This document shows, in pieces, positions 7,290-8,146 of a DNA stretch of 8,146 nt. This stretch comes from an uncultured Actinomycetes bacterium (lineage in GTDB: Bacteria > Actinomycetota > Acidimicrobiia > Acidimicrobiales > Acidimicrobilacustridaceae), in NCBI GenBank assembly GCA_945957335.1, contig CAMFLJ010000166.1, positions 1 through 8,146 on the forward strand. The letters run 5' to 3'. The stretch's first letter is position 1, and each line of letters begins with the position of its first letter. Below the pieces are notes generated by a model that ran no database searches, was not told the DNA's origin, and worked only from the letters and a program-made list of their open reading frames with translations. The position numbers were made by a program, and so were the translations under genes.

Positions 7290-8146
7290 TCAGCGCTGCT
7301 GGAGCAGCTCGGCCACGCGGAACGCCAGGTCGAGCGACTGGCGGGCGTTCAGGCGGGGGTCGCACATCGTCTCGTAGCGGGTGCCGAGGTCGGCGTCGAG
7401 GATCTCCTCGGCACCGCCCAGGCACTCGGTGACGTCGTCGCCGGTGAGCTCGATGTGGACACCGCCGGGCCAGGTGCCGGCCTCGTGGTGGGCGGCGAAG
7501 AAGCCGGCGATCTCCGACAGGACGGCGTCGAAGTGGCGGGTCTTGCGGCCGCTCGGGGCGGTGAAGGTGTTGCCGTGCATCGGGTCGCACGCCCACGCCA
7601 CCGGGTGGCCCGAGTCGCGGACGGCCCGCAGCAGCGGCGGCAGCGCCTCGGTGATCTTGTCGGCGCCCATGCGGCTGATGAGGGTGAGCCGCCCGGGGAT
7701 GCGCTCGGGGTTGAGCGCCTCGCACAGCCCGATGACGTCGTCGGGGGTGACCGACGGGCCCACCTTGCAGCCCACCGGGTTGCCGACGCCGGAGAGGAAG
7801 TGGACGTGGGCGCCGTCGAGCTGGCGGGTCCGCTCGCCGATCCAGAGCATGTGGGCCGAGCAGTCGTACCAGTCGCCCGTGAGCGAGTCCTGCCGGGTGA
7901 GCGCCTCCTCGTAGCCGAGGATCAGCGCCTCGTGGCTGGTGGCCACGTCGACAGTGTGCAGCTGCGGGGTCGACTCGGTGTCGATGCCGCAGGCGGCCAT
8001 GAACTGGAGGGCCCGCTCGATGCCGGCGGCGACCTCCTCGTAGCGGCGGCCCTCGACGCTCGAGGCCACGAACTCCTGGTTCCACTGGTGCACCCGCGAC
8101 AGGTCGGCGAAGCCGCCCTTGGTGAAGGCGCGGACCAGGTTCAGGG
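7290..8146 (-). CDS. aroG: Class II 3-deoxy-7-phosphoheptulonate (DAHP) synthase, 5'-truncated at window edge
   Basis: Condenses phosphoenolpyruvate with erythrose 4-phosphate to DAHP, the committed step of aromatic amino acid synthesis. The frame is open to the window edge: 17 codons before the GTG at 8093 encode LNLVRAFTKGGFADLSR, which continues smoothly into VHQWNQEF, so that GTG is internal. About 284 residues are visible of the roughly 460 usual for class II enzymes; the N-terminus, including the first metal-binding cysteine, is outside. Class II signatures are LWIGERTRQLDGAHVHFL, NPVGCKVGPS, RLTLISRMGADK and CDPMHGNTF. Likely metal ligands are the histidine of DPMHGN (codon 7577-7575), the glutamate of HIELTG (7451-7449) and the aspartate of CDPRLN (7361-7359). 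This is the type found in M. tuberculosis and plants, unrelated in sequence to E. coli AroF/G/H. It precedes sir by 234 bases on the same strand. Feedback sensitivity cannot be judged from this part. Confidence 0.95.
   Translation of the reverse strand, partial: LNLVRAFTKGGFADLSRVHQWNQEFVASSVEGRRYEEVAAGIERALQFMAACGIDTESTPQLHTVDVATSHEALILGYEEALTRQDSLTGDWYDCSAHMLWIGERTRQLDGAHVHFLSGVGNPVGCKVGPSVTPDDVIGLCEALNPERIPGRLTLISRMGADKITEALPPLLRAVRDSGHPVAWACDPMHGNTFTAPSGRKTRHFDAVLSEIAGFFAAHHEAGTWPGGVHIELTGDDVTECLGGAEEILDADLGTRYETMCDPRLNARQSLDLAFRVAELLQQR

Noticed and set aside
7097..7432. Plus-strand open frame of 111 residues starting in the sir upstream region
   Set aside because: Starts in the promoter region and runs into the antisense of the DAHP synthase gene, with Arg/Gly-rich low complexity and no recognisable motif.
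8091..8093. GTG as the start of the DAHP synthase
   Set aside because: The 17 upstream in-frame codons encode NLVRAFTKGGFADLSR-type sequence conserved in class II enzymes, so the gene continues beyond the window edge.

Overview
The window looks like the end of a draft or metagenomic contig from a high-GC actinobacterium. Base composition is about 70% G+C by eye (not counted), and third codon positions are almost all G or C. Gene content fits Actinomycetota, possibly Acidimicrobiia: a class II DAHP synthase like that of mycobacteria, an actinobacterial-type nitrite/sulfite reductase, a [4Fe-4S] APS reductase and a PaaX-family regulator. The lineage is inference. The first 33 bases are not genomic: they match the Illumina Nextera read-1 transposase adapter, so the contig really begins at base 34.

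Plus-strand block (34-3507): the 3' four-fifths of proA (proline biosynthesis), then a two-gene unit of a MoxR/CoxD-type AAA+ ATPase and a CoxE-like von Willebrand factor A (VWA) protein, seven bases apart. This ATPase/VWA pair is a known chaperone-like module that matures or remodels a partner enzyme, but no client gene (for example CO dehydrogenase subunits) lies in the window. The MoxR start has the spacing of a leaderless transcript.

Convergent junction (3508-3589): a nested inverted repeat lies between the two facing stop codons and is a candidate bidirectional terminator.

Minus-strand block (3590-8146, read right to left): a 5'-truncated class II DAHP synthase (shikimate pathway entry), a 234-base intergenic region with a candidate promoter and several dyads, a siroheme/[4Fe-4S] ferredoxin-type sulfite reductase, an APS reductase (cysH) overlapping it by ATGA, and a PaaX-family regulator. 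sir and cysH together cover APS to sulfite to sulfide. The sulfate-activating genes, siroheme synthesis genes and ferredoxin are not in view. The regulator has its own upstream repeats and may be transcribed separately.

Most of the window is recognisable core metabolism. I see no clear undescribed system. The points most worth a second look are the dyad cluster over the predicted sir promoter, the extra cysteines in the N-terminal half of the sulfite reductase, the client-less MoxR/VWA pair, and the adapter artefact. No tRNA, rRNA, CRISPR array, insertion sequence or known riboswitch was recognised.
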